Shown here in pieces: positions 7,993 through 17,166 of a stretch of 64,000 nucleotides of DNA; within the stretch, counting starts at the first letter, position 1, and each line of letters begins with the position of its first letter. Under the pieces are notes generated by a model that was given only the letters and a program-made list of their open reading frames with translations, did not search any database and was not told where the DNA came from. The position numbers and the translations under genes are program-made. Source of the stretch: Paenibacillus mesophilus (lineage in GTDB: Bacteria; Bacillota; Bacilli; Paenibacillales; NBRC-103111); the NCBI RefSeq assembly GCF_005938385.1, contig NZ_VCRA01000001.1, positions 62,001-126,000 on the forward strand, written 5' to 3'.

Positions 7993-10050
7993 TCAACATC
8001 CTTCCAGCACGACCATCGCGTGCAGTCCGACCTCCGAAACGACAAACGAAATGCCGTCCTCCTCTTCGTCGAACGGAACCGGCTGAAGCTGGGGCGCCAA
8101 ATAGACCCGCTCGGGCTTTTTCCGTATCTTCACCTTGATATTGTACAAAGGCCATATTTCTTCGATGAACGTCTTCGAGCCGGCCGCCTTCTCCTCGCGT
8201 ACCTGGACGAGATGGATGATCCACCTGGTCCCTTGACGCATCAAGTTGACCTCGATGCCGATCGGAGCTTCGACCTCAAGCAGCGGCTTCGGACGAAGCA
8301 GCTTGTAGCAGTCCAAATATAGGCGGCGCAGCCAAGGGGAGCCCGTCTTCCAGAACGACGCTTCGATCGGAGCGGCAATGTAGACGCAGGCTCCCTTGCC
8401 AAAGCGGTGAATCGTGATCGCCGGATCGTTCGTGCGGATCGCCGGATGGGCATGCTGGTGATACACGTGCCGGTACGTCTTCGACTCCATCGCCGGCTCC
8501 ATGAAGGCTGACAATACCCGCGTTTCCGCGGCGGGGCGCACGCGCAGAACCGGGGCGTTCACGCCTTTGAGCAGCACGGGCATGTCCGGCACGTCGGGAA
8601 AATGTTCCCCCGCAAAATCGGCCAAGTAGGCGACGCTGTACCGAGACGTATCGTCGAAATCGACGCCGAACACGTCGGCCAATCCGAAATTGGCTTTTCT
8701 GACGCCATCTTCTCCGTAAAGGGACGTCCGGTGGCTCGCGATCAGCAGGCCGCCATCGCGCACGTAGTCGCGGACGGCATTCTCGACGTCCGGACTCATG
8801 TAGGCTTGGTCCGGTAGAACGAGCATCGAGTAGCTTCCCGCAAGCTTTGGCAAGTTGCCGCCGGAAATGACGTCGAAGTGAATGTTCCCCTCGATCAGCA
8901 TCCGGTTCGCCCCGCCCATCGCATCGTCGACATGGTTCGGAAGCGACGTCGACTCGATCATCCGCCTGTTCTCGACGCCGTACAGCACCGCCACGTCGGG
9001 TACGCTCTCCGCATGCAGCAGCCATTCCTCCCGCTCCAGCACAAACTCGTTCGCTTCCTTGATCGCCGCTACGACAGGCGGCGGCAGCGCCCCCTTGAGC
9101 GCTCCGGACGGGATCGGCACATGCCCGAAGCTGATCGAGCCGCCTCCCGCCACGGCGATCGCCGCAGCCGTCTTCAGCGTCGCCGCGGGAGCGAGCGTCC
9201 ATTCTCCCCAACTGCCCATCTCGCTAGGCATCATAAGCTCGAACGGCTTGCCCGTCGTCCGCTTCCACTTGGCCAGCAGGCTGCCGTACAAATAGATCGG
9301 CGGGTGGAATTCGGAAGTCAAGTAATCGGCATATGCGTCCGGCTCCACATGGGCGAACGCCAAGTCGCCCGCGTGATTCCAGCCGATCTGCAGTCCGGGC
9401 GCGACCGACTTCACCCGCCTCGTGATGAAGCGCAGAAAATCGGCGCGGATCTCTTTCTGAAACTGCTGCCAACGGCGCAGCTCCGGAGAACCCGGTTGCG
9501 GCTGCGGCGGCGGAGTTTGCCCGTATTTCTCCACATACCATTTGCGGCAATATTCGCAGTGGCAAGAGGACGGCCATACGTAAGTAATATCGAAGAAAAA
9601 TCCGTCTACCTCATACCCCTGCGCAATCTCCGTCAGCTGCGCAGCCACGTAGTCCCGATACGGGGAATTGAGACAGAGCAAATCGTAGTAGCCGAATGCG
9701 TTAGTTACGGGCGCACCGTCCTTGTCCCGCTGCCGATAATCGGGGTTGGCGTTCGCGACGTAGCTGTTCAGCCCGACGTTATAGTACGCGATCAGCTTGA
9801 TGCCGTATTTGCCCGCTTCCCGGACCGCCTCCGCCAGCAGATCCGTGCGGAGCTTCGAGTTTTTGTGCCCGATGCGGGTGTTGTAATAGGACGTCCCGAA
9901 AGCGTCCTTCGTCATGAACGTCAGCGTCTGCATGCCGGCTTCCGCCATTTCCCGCATGTAGCGCGGAACGTCGAAATCGATCTCCGGCACCGCTTCTCCC
10001 GCGTGGAAATCAAGCAGCCCTCTGCGGGTCGTGCTGCGGTATAAAGTCAT
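7993..10050 (-). CDS. Glycoside hydrolase-like protein with beta-galactosidase trimerisation-type domain
   Basis: A 685 aa protein without signal peptide. Residues 1-330 look like a TIM barrel: IKLIAYYNVGLNSY, then GYEVDGFFFDITYVW, where the aspartate in FFFD is a likely nucleophile position as in GHL6/GH29-like families, and a CHCEYCRKWY cluster near residue 165. Residues about 360-560 resemble the Rossmann-like trimerisation domain of GH42 proteins (VPDVAVLYG, GGLLIASHRTSLYGE). Exact CAZy family not assignable by eye. Preceded by GGAGAG; 74 bp downstream of a binding lipoprotein gene, suggesting joint transcription from the divergent AraC region. Confidence 0.75.
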   Translation of the reverse strand: MTLYRSTTRRGLLDFHAGEAVPEIDFDVPRYMREMAEAGMQTLTFMTKDAFGTSYYNTRIGHKNSKLRTDLLAEAVREAGKYGIKLIAYYNVGLNSYVANANPDYRQRDKDGAPVTNAFGYYDLLCLNSPYRDYVAAQLTEIAQGYEVDGFFFDITYVWPSSCHCEYCRKWYVEKYGQTPPPQPQPGSPELRRWQQFQKEIRADFLRFITRRVKSVAPGLQIGWNHAGDLAFAHVEPDAYADYLTSEFHPPIYLYGSLLAKWKRTTGKPFELMMPSEMGSWGEWTLAPAATLKTAAAIAVAGGGSISFGHVPIPSGALKGALPPPVVAAIKEANEFVLEREEWLLHAESVPDVAVLYGVENRRMIESTSLPNHVDDAMGGANRMLIEGNIHFDVISGGNLPKLAGSYSMLVLPDQAYMSPDVENAVRDYVRDGGLLIASHRTSLYGEDGVRKANFGLADVFGVDFDDTSRYSVAYLADFAGEHFPDVPDMPVLLKGVNAPVLRVRPAAETRVLSAFMEPAMESKTYRHVYHQHAHPAIRTNDPAITIHRFGKGACVYIAAPIEASFWKTGSPWLRRLYLDCYKLLRPKPLLEVEAPIGIEVNLMRQGTRWIIHLVQVREEKAAGSKTFIEEIWPLYNIKVKIRKKPERVYLAPQLQPVPFDEEEDGISFVVSEVGLHAMVVLEGC

Positions 10051-10124
10051 AGTTATCTCTCCATCCTCCGATTATAATCGCCATTCTACCGTAAGCAGGG
10101 GCGAGGGAGCCTGCCCTCCCCCCG

Positions 10125-11468
10125 TTACTTTCTCTTCGCCTCCGCCACCGCTTTATCCGCTTCTTCCGCGGCCGTCCGCAGCGCCGTATTCAAATCCGTC
10201 GTTCCCCTTACGACTTCGGGGAGCGTTTTGGTCAGCATCCCTTCGACCAGAAGCTGATATCTCGTTTTGGGAGCCATCGGGGCCGGCTGATTCAGGAAGA
10301 GCGCTTTCCAGTTTTTGTCCTTGAACTGGGACTCTTGGGCGAACGCCTTCTTCACCGATTCGTCGTTGATGACCGGCATGATGCCCTGCTTCGAGAACAC
10401 GGTTTGCGCTTCCGCGGAGACGAGATATTTGATCACTTCCATCGCCGCGTCCTTGTTCGCCGATGTCGAGGATATGCCGAATACGAACGGGATCATTTGC
10501 GAACCGAGGCCCGGCTTCTCCTTGAAGGTCGGCAGCGACACGAGATCCCACTGGATTTTCTCCATATCTTTCGGCACGGCGAACGGGAACTGCGAATGGA
10601 AGGCGAACATCGCGAGCTCTTGGCTGTTCGTCAGCTCCAGCCGATATGGGAGCGCTTTCAAAGCGGCCACCCGGTCTTTGTAAGCCGGATCTTCGCCGGG
10701 GGCGATGTAATACGCGTTGAACATTTTTTTCCAGCCATCGTCCTGGTACGTCGCCTTCTCCGTTTTCGGGTCCAGATAAGGAAGCGAGAACTGGTTGCTG
10801 CCCAGCATGTTGGCGGGCGAGGAGGCGAAGCCGAGGTACTGCTTGTCGCCGTCTTTGCGCGTCAGCCTTTTCGCAAGCTCGAGCGTATCGTCCCAAGTCA
10901 TGCCGTCCTTCGGATAAGGCACGCCGAACTTGTCGAAAATCCCTTTGTTGTAATAGAGCGCCTGCACCGTGTTGGTGACCGGCAATGAGGTCAGCTTGCC
11001 TCCGCTCGAGCTGCGGATTCCGTCGACGAGCGTAGGCATGAACGAGCTCAAGTCCACATTGTGCTTCTTGGCCAAGTCCGTCATATCGTACTGGATCTGG
11101 GAAGCTTCCACCATGGCCGGGTAATAGGAGATCGAATTGTACAAAATATCGAGCTGCTGTTTTTGCGCCAGCAGCTCGGGCAGCGTCTGGCCGGCTTTGC
11201 TCTGGACGAATTTGATCGTGAAATTCGGAAATTTTTTGCGGAGCATATTGCCGTACAGTCCGTTGAACGTATCCTCCGTATCCGAAGTGCTCGTATGGAA
11301 GACGAGCTCCGCCGGTCCGCTTGGCGCGGCCGTTTCTTTGGCGGCTTCCCCGCCTTTCCCTGTTTGATCCGCCGATTTCGCTTTATCCTGGCCGCTTCCC
11401 GTTCCTCCGCAAGCCGACAAGACGACAACCGATAATGCGCACAACAACGAAAACATTTTTCTTGCCAT
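10125..11468 (-). CDS. ABC transporter sugar-binding lipoprotein
   Basis: A 447 aa extracellular family-1 solute-binding protein. The signal MARKMFSLLCALSVVVLSAC ends in the lipobox LSAC. The signature YYNKGIFDKFGVPYPKDGM, shared with the proteins at 15804 and 57386, lies near residue 165; the C terminus has the ALRTAAEEADKAVAE tail typical of the family. The start at 11468 (GGGGG at 6 bp) is preferred over the ATG at 11474, which overlaps the ribosome site. Directly follows the larger LplA-like gene; no permease genes are present nearby. Confidence 0.9.
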   Translation of the reverse strand: MARKMFSLLCALSVVVLSACGGTGSGQDKAKSADQTGKGGEAAKETAAPSGPAELVFHTSTSDTEDTFNGLYGNMLRKKFPNFTIKFVQSKAGQTLPELLAQKQQLDILYNSISYYPAMVEASQIQYDMTDLAKKHNVDLSSFMPTLVDGIRSSSGGKLTSLPVTNTVQALYYNKGIFDKFGVPYPKDGMTWDDTLELAKRLTRKDGDKQYLGFASSPANMLGSNQFSLPYLDPKTEKATYQDDGWKKMFNAYYIAPGEDPAYKDRVAALKALPYRLELTNSQELAMFAFHSQFPFAVPKDMEKIQWDLVSLPTFKEKPGLGSQMIPFVFGISSTSANKDAAMEVIKYLVSAEAQTVFSKQGIMPVINDESVKKAFAQESQFKDKNWKALFLNQPAPMAPKTRYQLLVEGMLTKTLPEVVRGTTDLNTALRTAAEEADKAVAEAKRK

Positions 11469-11490
11469 TGACATCCCCCGTTCATTGTCG

Positions 11491-13137
11491 CTATGATTTG
11501 TTTTTTGCGTACCAATCGTTCACTTCGTTCGTCAAGTCGTCCCCGCCAAGCGACCGCCAACGCTGGGCAAACCGGTCGAATTCGTCGACGGGCAGCAGGC
11601 CGAGCACGATTTTCATAAACGTTTCCGACTGCAATTTGTTGAGCTCGGCATTTTTCCGCTGGAAGGCCAGTTTAGGTATGGAGGTGAACCGTTCGCGCAT
11701 ATACAAATCGTTTCGCCGGTAATAGTCGGCTACCGACAGCGTCCCGCCTTTGCTGAACATATAGTCCCACATCCAGCCGTTCGTGCCGCCGTTTTTCCTG
11801 TAGCCTTCGATTCTTTGGAGCACGCCTTTGTCTTCCGGAGTCAGCTTCGACCGGTCGTTCGTCTCGATCGCTTCGATAATGCGCAAGCTTTCGTCGACGT
11901 TTTTATATTCCTTCGTAATGGCAATCGCGTTCATTTTCCATGCCGGGTTATCGTCCTTCGTCTGGTTGAACTCGTAATACAAGTCGTCCGACTTGTTGTC
12001 ATAGAAAGTATCCACCCAGAAGTCGAGCAGCCGGAATACCGCCTCCGGGTGCTTCGTCTCTTTGTTTACGACCCAGTAGCCGCTCCCGGGAGATACTTGC
12101 GGCAGCGCCTTGTTCCCGTCGACGGAAGGGATCGGGAACGCCTTCCACTCCATCCCGGGATTTCTTTTCTTCGCCTGCTGGAGCGGGAACGAGCCGGCGA
12201 ACGGCGTACCGTAAAACATGCCGATTTTGCCGCCCGCGATCGACTCGGCCACTTTGGCTTCGTCCTTCGTTCCGAAATCCGGATCGATTTGTCCCGAGGC
12301 GTATAACTGGCGAAGGCCGTTCAGCGCGGACTTCATTTCCGGCTGTATCGAGCCGAACGCAAGCTTGCTTCCGGATTCGATCCAAATGCTCCGGTAGGCG
12401 TGATAACCGTTGAACAAGCCGCCGGCCATCGCGAAGTTTTGATCCACGGCAAGTCCGAACGTATCGTGTTTCCCGTTGCCGTCCGGGTCCATCGTCGTGA
12501 ATGCTTTACTGATCGCGAACACATCGTCCATCGTCCGCGGCTCCGGAAGCTTCAGCTTCGCAAGCCAATCGGAACGCACATGAAGCACGGCCGCGTTCTC
12601 GTGCAGCATGCCCATGAAAGGAATCGCCATCAATTTGCCGTCGACCGCAACTTCCAGGAAAGGATCCCCGCCCCGCTCCTCGAGCAGCTTCTTCACTTTT
12701 GGCGATGCGCTCGAAGTATAGCTGTCCGACAAATCGGCGATGAGTCCGCTCTCAATCAGCTGCCTGAGCTGGGTGGCGTTCACACGGAAAAAATCGGGAA
12801 TATCTCCGGAAGCGATCATCAAGTCCAGCTTACGGTTGTATTGGCCCGAATCGTCGGCCCAAAGCGTCTTGACCCGTATGCCCAGCTCCCGCTCATAGGC
12901 GCGAATCCACGTATTGCTGCCGTAAGAATCTCCTTCGTCGAAACGGAGACTCGGCTCGGCCGATCGGATCGTCGTCAGCTCGATAGGCGGAACGTACTGT
13001 CCCTCCGCCGACGGCTTGCCCGTACCGATTGAATGACCCACTATAGGCGCGTCCGCCGCTGAATGCCCCGCTTCGCATCCGGACAAGCTTACCAACATCA
13101 ATACCGCGATCGTTCTGACTACGGAACCGAACGTCAC
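11491..13137 (-). CDS. LplA-like large solute-binding lipoprotein
   Basis: A 548 aa binding protein of the LplA/YtcQ type. The GTG at 13137 (AGAGAGG 9 bp upstream) gives a compact 21-residue lipoprotein signal ending LSGC; the in-frame upstream codons to 13266 would leave an implausible 40-residue lead. Features include DPDGNGKHDTFGLAVD, typical of large oligosaccharide-binding proteins, and a C-terminal WYAKNKS. Forms a large-plus-small binding-protein pair with the next gene; divergent from the membrane AraC regulator at 13382, probably its regulator. Confidence 0.85.
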   Translation of the reverse strand: MTFGSVVRTIAVLMLVSLSGCEAGHSAADAPIVGHSIGTGKPSAEGQYVPPIELTTIRSAEPSLRFDEGDSYGSNTWIRAYERELGIRVKTLWADDSGQYNRKLDLMIASGDIPDFFRVNATQLRQLIESGLIADLSDSYTSSASPKVKKLLEERGGDPFLEVAVDGKLMAIPFMGMLHENAAVLHVRSDWLAKLKLPEPRTMDDVFAISKAFTTMDPDGNGKHDTFGLAVDQNFAMAGGLFNGYHAYRSIWIESGSKLAFGSIQPEMKSALNGLRQLYASGQIDPDFGTKDEAKVAESIAGGKIGMFYGTPFAGSFPLQQAKKRNPGMEWKAFPIPSVDGNKALPQVSPGSGYWVVNKETKHPEAVFRLLDFWVDTFYDNKSDDLYYEFNQTKDDNPAWKMNAIAITKEYKNVDESLRIIEAIETNDRSKLTPEDKGVLQRIEGYRKNGGTNGWMWDYMFSKGGTLSVADYYRRNDLYMRERFTSIPKLAFQRKNAELNKLQSETFMKIVLGLLPVDEFDRFAQRWRSLGGDDLTNEVNDWYAKNKS

Positions 13138-13334
13138 CCGGCTCACCCTCTCTTTTGTTATCGCCTCCTCCGAATTATTTGCCGGCAATTGCAGATTAGC
13201 CGACGACTGCCTAATTCGAAAGTCGCAAGTTCTTATATTTCGCACTCCGTTTAAGAAAAGCCGCACAAATGTGAATCCGGGAATAAATGATGAATTTCGG
13301 CGAGAACACCATTTCGCCTTTTCCTTAAATTATA

Positions 13335-13340
13335 TATAAT
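13335..13340 (+). promoter_or_regulatory. Probable -10 of AraC regulator gene
   Basis: TATAAT, 41 bp before the start codon. A weak TTTCGC lies 17 bp upstream as -35. A cre-like but incomplete sequence (TGAAAACGTTTTTT) follows from 13352. Confidence 0.4.
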
Positions 13341-13381
13341 GTGCAATATAGATGAAAACGTTTTTTTTGGGAGGGGCTTTC

Positions 13382-15655
13382 ATGACAACGATTTGGAGCG
13401 TACGCCGAAACACTTTTTTTACGAAACTGCTGCTCGCTTTTTTGGTTGTCGGCGCCGTCCCGTTCCTGTTCCACCTTGTCGCCCTCAATTTCTTCATTGA
13501 CAACATCCGGACAGAGATCGTCAAAAATACCGATTCGCGCATGAATTACACCGTATCCAACTACGAAGATCATTTCCTCAAGCTGGAAGAGGCCGTCGCC
13601 CCTCTCCTAAATAACCCGAACATTGCCGCTATCGCCGATTCCCCGGACAAGTACGGCTACTTCTCGGCGGTAAACGGACTTAAGGACGAGTTTGCGCGGC
13701 TCGCCTCGAACGCCAACAGCTTGTTCGTACATAATGTTTTTATCGCCTTTGAAAATAAGCCGTTCGTGATCGACAAAACCGGACTCGTCTCCGTGCCCGA
13801 CATGTTCGGGCGTAATTATGCCAATCCGATGTACGGGGAACGTTTCTGGGCGGAGCCGTTCGCCGATCGGTACCGGTTCCGCCTTTTTCCGGCCGTACGA
13901 TTCAAGAAGGAGCAGCTGGACGGCACGATCCAAGAGTCCGAATCGTATTTTCCGGTCATATTCAAGCACAAAATCAATCATTCGTTCTATATCGGCACTT
14001 TCGTCGATGCGGATGCCGTCTTCCGCAGCTATTCTTTGTCGGGCGGGGATCTGTTCCAACTGCTTGATCGAAGCGGCCGGCTGATCTACAGCTCGGATCC
14101 CCTTCAGCCGACCGGCCAGGCGATCGTGACACCTGTCCCGCTTGCGGAGTCGAGCGGCTTTTTCGCCGGCAACGGCAACTACGTTTTCGGGCGAGGCGGG
14201 AAAATGACCGGGCTCACTTATGTCAATATCGTGCCGAACTCCGACATCTCGGCGCAAATTTCCCGGCTGAACGCGGTTCTATACGTCATGCTGTCCTTAT
14301 CCGTCCTATCGTGCGTAGCCCTATCGGTTCTATTCGGCTTCAAGTTCAAGCAGCCGATCCAGAGGCTCGTTCATTCTCTTCAGCGGATGAATCCGAACAT
14401 TCAGCTAAGCAGCACCATCGCCGAATTCAATATGATTGGCGACCGGCTCCGGCATATGATCGTCTCGGCGGACACGATACGCGAAGATTTGCGGCGCAAA
14501 ACGAAAATGCTGGAGAAATACGGCTACTTGGATCTCGTCAAACGGATTAACGTGAACCATAAGGATGTCCATTCCTTGGTCGATACGTCAAGGTCGTCCT
14601 ACTTCGTCCTGTTCCAAATCGAGCGCACTCCGCGATTCCGCGAACTGGGCATCGAAGAGCAGCAGCTCACCACCCATATCGTGGAGTTTATCAACCTGAG
14701 CATGCAGCAGAGGTTTCCCGGATCGGTCACGGCGCAGAGCGAGAAAGACATCGTATTCAGTATTGTCTTCGCGGAAAGGGACGACAGCGGCGGCTTAAAC
14801 GCGCTGCTGGCCCGGATGAAGCAGGTTTTCGACCGCGATTGCGGCTTCTACTATTTGACCATAGCCGCCAATCCGGCATTGCGGAGCGCAAGCGAATTCA
14901 CCGCCGCCTACGAGGACGGCATGGACCTGCTGCGCCAGCGCCGCCTGAACGGGGAAACCCAGATCATAACGCGGAAGACCGAGGCGCGTCAAGATTTATG
15001 GTTCAGCCCCCCGGAGGAACGGGAATTCGACGCTCATCTGCAATCCGGCAGCGAGGCCGGAGCTATCGAGCTTGTCCGGCGGATTATGCAGCGGCTGCAA
15101 AGGAACGAAGCGGTTTCGTGGCAGTACCGGCAGTTCGCGCATACGATCGCGACCAAATTGCTCATGGCGCTGACGGCGCACCAAATCGATGCCGGCGAAT
15201 GGAGCGGGGATCGCCCGCTTTACGAGCAGTTGAAAGAGTTCATGACCGTGGACGAGTGCTCGCATGTTCTGGAGTCATGGGTACGGAAAACGGCGGAATG
15301 GATCGCGGCCAAGTCGGGCGAGAAAGATCCGATACTCGATTACGTCCGCAGCTATGTCGAGAAGCATTACGGGGAAGAGATTCAGCAGGAGACGGTAGCG
15401 GGCAAGCTGAACATATCGAGCGGCTACATGTGCAGCTACATCAAGAGCCGCTCCGGCGAGACATTCACCGACTTGTTGAATGAAGTGCGCGTAAGTAAAG
15501 CGAAGCAAATTTTGGAAGGAACCGATTGCAAAATCCACGAGGTGGCGGCGCGGGTCGGTTACCGGAACGCCAATTCCTTCACCCGCATGTTCCGCAAGCT
15601 GACCGGCTTGACGCCGCTCGAATACCGGCGCGGGAAGCGGATTGCGGAGGGGTGA
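13382..15655 (+). CDS. Membrane-anchored AraC-family transcriptional regulator
   Basis: A 757 aa one-component regulator. TM1 is at about residues 14-38 (KLLLAFLVVGAVPFLF), an extracellular sensor spans about 40-285, TM2 is near 300-322 (VLYVMLSLSVLSCVAL), followed by a HAMP-like linker, a cytoplasmic middle domain and a C-terminal AraC HTH pair (LNISSGYMCSYIKSRSG and EVAARVGYRNANSFTRMF). The ATG at 13382 follows GGGAGGGG closely; an upstream ATG at 13352 lacks a ribosome site. Architecture matches the Paenibacillus regulators that sense external sugars and activate adjacent binding-protein genes, here the divergent 13137 operon. Confidence 0.9.
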   Translation: MTTIWSVRRNTFFTKLLLAFLVVGAVPFLFHLVALNFFIDNIRTEIVKNTDSRMNYTVSNYEDHFLKLEEAVAPLLNNPNIAAIADSPDKYGYFSAVNGLKDEFARLASNANSLFVHNVFIAFENKPFVIDKTGLVSVPDMFGRNYANPMYGERFWAEPFADRYRFRLFPAVRFKKEQLDGTIQESESYFPVIFKHKINHSFYIGTFVDADAVFRSYSLSGGDLFQLLDRSGRLIYSSDPLQPTGQAIVTPVPLAESSGFFAGNGNYVFGRGGKMTGLTYVNIVPNSDISAQISRLNAVLYVMLSLSVLSCVALSVLFGFKFKQPIQRLVHSLQRMNPNIQLSSTIAEFNMIGDRLRHMIVSADTIREDLRRKTKMLEKYGYLDLVKRINVNHKDVHSLVDTSRSSYFVLFQIERTPRFRELGIEEQQLTTHIVEFINLSMQQRFPGSVTAQSEKDIVFSIVFAERDDSGGLNALLARMKQVFDRDCGFYYLTIAANPALRSASEFTAAYEDGMDLLRQRRLNGETQIITRKTEARQDLWFSPPEEREFDAHLQSGSEAGAIELVRRIMQRLQRNEAVSWQYRQFAHTIATKLLMALTAHQIDAGEWSGDRPLYEQLKEFMTVDECSHVLESWVRKTAEWIAAKSGEKDPILDYVRSYVEKHYGEEIQQETVAGKLNISSGYMCSYIKSRSGETFTDLLNEVRVSKAKQILEGTDCKIHEVAARVGYRNANSFTRMFRKLTGLTPLEYRRGKRIAEG

Positions 15656-15698
15656 GGCGGAATTACTGATCGATCGTGCCCGGAAAAATGAGAGAAAG

Positions 15699-15760
15699 CA
15701 CCCTCGGGAATATGACGGCAGCATAGTGGAATGTTCCATGCCGGCATATTCAAAGGGTGC
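15699..15760. repeat. Cruciform-like palindrome between convergent genes
   Basis: Nested arms: GCACCCT (15699-15705) / AGGGTGC (15754-15760), then a 13 bp arm at 15708-15720 against 15739-15751 with one mismatch, then a central palindrome TGGAATGTTCCA (15727-15738). Sits between the AraC gene and the convergent binding-protein gene and may end both transcripts, although no U-tract follows. Confidence 0.6.
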
Positions 15761-15803
15761 GGATCCATGATTACACTCTGCGATGAGTGACAGCAGCCGT
15801 TCT

Positions 15804-17126
15804 TTATTTGCTGTTCTTTAAATCGGCTTCGATGTCCTTATTGGCCTTCTCCTCCGCTTCCCGAAGCGCAGTGTTCACATCCTTCGTGCCCAACAATACG
15901 TCCGTGAAGGCAGCGTTTAAATGGGTGAAAGCAGTCCCCTGGTATTTGGTCGCTTCGACGGGCGGAGCGAACTTGTTCGGCAGGAAGCCTTGAATGTTAC
16001 GGCTTTTCAAGTAGTCGATATCCTTCCCGTACTCCTTCAGCGCATCCCGACTTTTCAGCGTCGGGAACATACCGTTACGCGATACATGCTTCTGCATTTC
16101 GTCCGAGGTCAAGTAGGAGATCACCTGGAACGCCTGGTCTTTGGCTTTACTTGTTTTCGTTACGTAGAAATACGTCGGGTAAGTCTGTGGACCAATCCCC
16201 GGCATCTCCTTGTACTCCGGATAGGCGAACACATCCCAGTTGAAGTTGTTTTTAAAGCGAATGGCGCCGAGCGAGCTCATCCCCAAATACATGGCGACGG
16301 TTTGGTCTTTTTCGAACATTTCCAGTTGTTTGCCGTAAGCCACGGTCTTGCTGTCCGGCTGATTGCCCGGAATGGAATAGAAACGAGTAAACGTTTCAAA
16401 TACGGTCTTGAATTTGTCGGTTGCAACCATCGACTTGTTCGTTTTCGGATCAACTAACGGGGCGGAAAACTGATTCAGGAGCGCCACATGCTGCAAGGAT
16501 AGAATGGTGCCCCAATATTGCCGGCCTCCGTCCGTGCGGGACATCTTCTTTGAGATCTCGAACATTTCGTCCCACGTCATACCGTCTTTCGGATACGGAA
16601 CGCCGAATCTGTCAAAAAGATCTTTGTTGTAGTAAACCGTAGGCGCCGCCGTAAACACAGGGAATCCATAAATTCCGCCCTTTGCAATTTGCCGTTGAAT
16701 CTCTACCGATGACGGCTCCAGGCGGCCCAGATCGTAGCTGTTCTTCTTGATCAGATCGCTAATATCGTATTCCAGCTCGTACTTTTGCACCGTTGCGCCC
16801 ATCGAATCGAAGAAGATGTCGATGGTTTGATTGTTGACCATCAATTTGTCCATCGTCGTGTCCTTGCCATACACAATGAACTTGGGCGTCACGTGAGGAA
16901 ACTTCTCCTTGATTTTGCTGCCGAACACTTTCATGAAATCTTCCTCGTTCAAGAGGCCGGAAGTCGAGTAAAAGTACAAATCCACCGGCTCCTGCTTCTG
17001 CTCCTTGACAGTTGCGCCCGCATCCCCTGCCGCTTGATTGCCGCCGTCTTTGTTGGTGCAGGCAGACAACTGGGAAAGCGACAAGCTCAGTACTAAAAAT
17101 AACGGTATACTTTTTTTGAGCATCAT
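15804..17126 (-). CDS. ABC transporter sugar-binding lipoprotein
   Basis: A 440 aa family-1 binding protein with signal and lipobox LSAC (LSLSQLSACTNKDG). Shares YYNKDLFDRFGVPYPKDGM and the ALREAEEKANKDI tail with the proteins at 10125 and 57386, so the three are paralogues. GAGGTG precedes the ATG. It lies 40 bp downstream of the first phosphodiester glycosidase gene on the same strand, suggesting co-transcription and a role in capturing the released product. No permeases adjacent. Confidence 0.9.
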   Translation of the reverse strand: MMLKKSIPLFLVLSLSLSQLSACTNKDGGNQAAGDAGATVKEQKQEPVDLYFYSTSGLLNEEDFMKVFGSKIKEKFPHVTPKFIVYGKDTTMDKLMVNNQTIDIFFDSMGATVQKYELEYDISDLIKKNSYDLGRLEPSSVEIQRQIAKGGIYGFPVFTAAPTVYYNKDLFDRFGVPYPKDGMTWDEMFEISKKMSRTDGGRQYWGTILSLQHVALLNQFSAPLVDPKTNKSMVATDKFKTVFETFTRFYSIPGNQPDSKTVAYGKQLEMFEKDQTVAMYLGMSSLGAIRFKNNFNWDVFAYPEYKEMPGIGPQTYPTYFYVTKTSKAKDQAFQVISYLTSDEMQKHVSRNGMFPTLKSRDALKEYGKDIDYLKSRNIQGFLPNKFAPPVEATKYQGTAFTHLNAAFTDVLLGTKDVNTALREAEEKANKDIEADLKNSK

Positions 17127-17166
17127 GATAACACCTCGGTTATAAGTTTATGATCAGCCGTTCTTC

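Noticed and set aside
13138..13266. Longer N terminus of the LplA-like protein at 11491
   Set aside because: Would put about 40 residues before a lipoprotein signal; the GTG at 13137 gives a standard signal.
13351..13366. cre box before the AraC regulator
   Set aside because: TGAAAACGTTTTTT lacks the final CA of the consensus and overlaps the poly-T and ribosome site region; kept only as a note.
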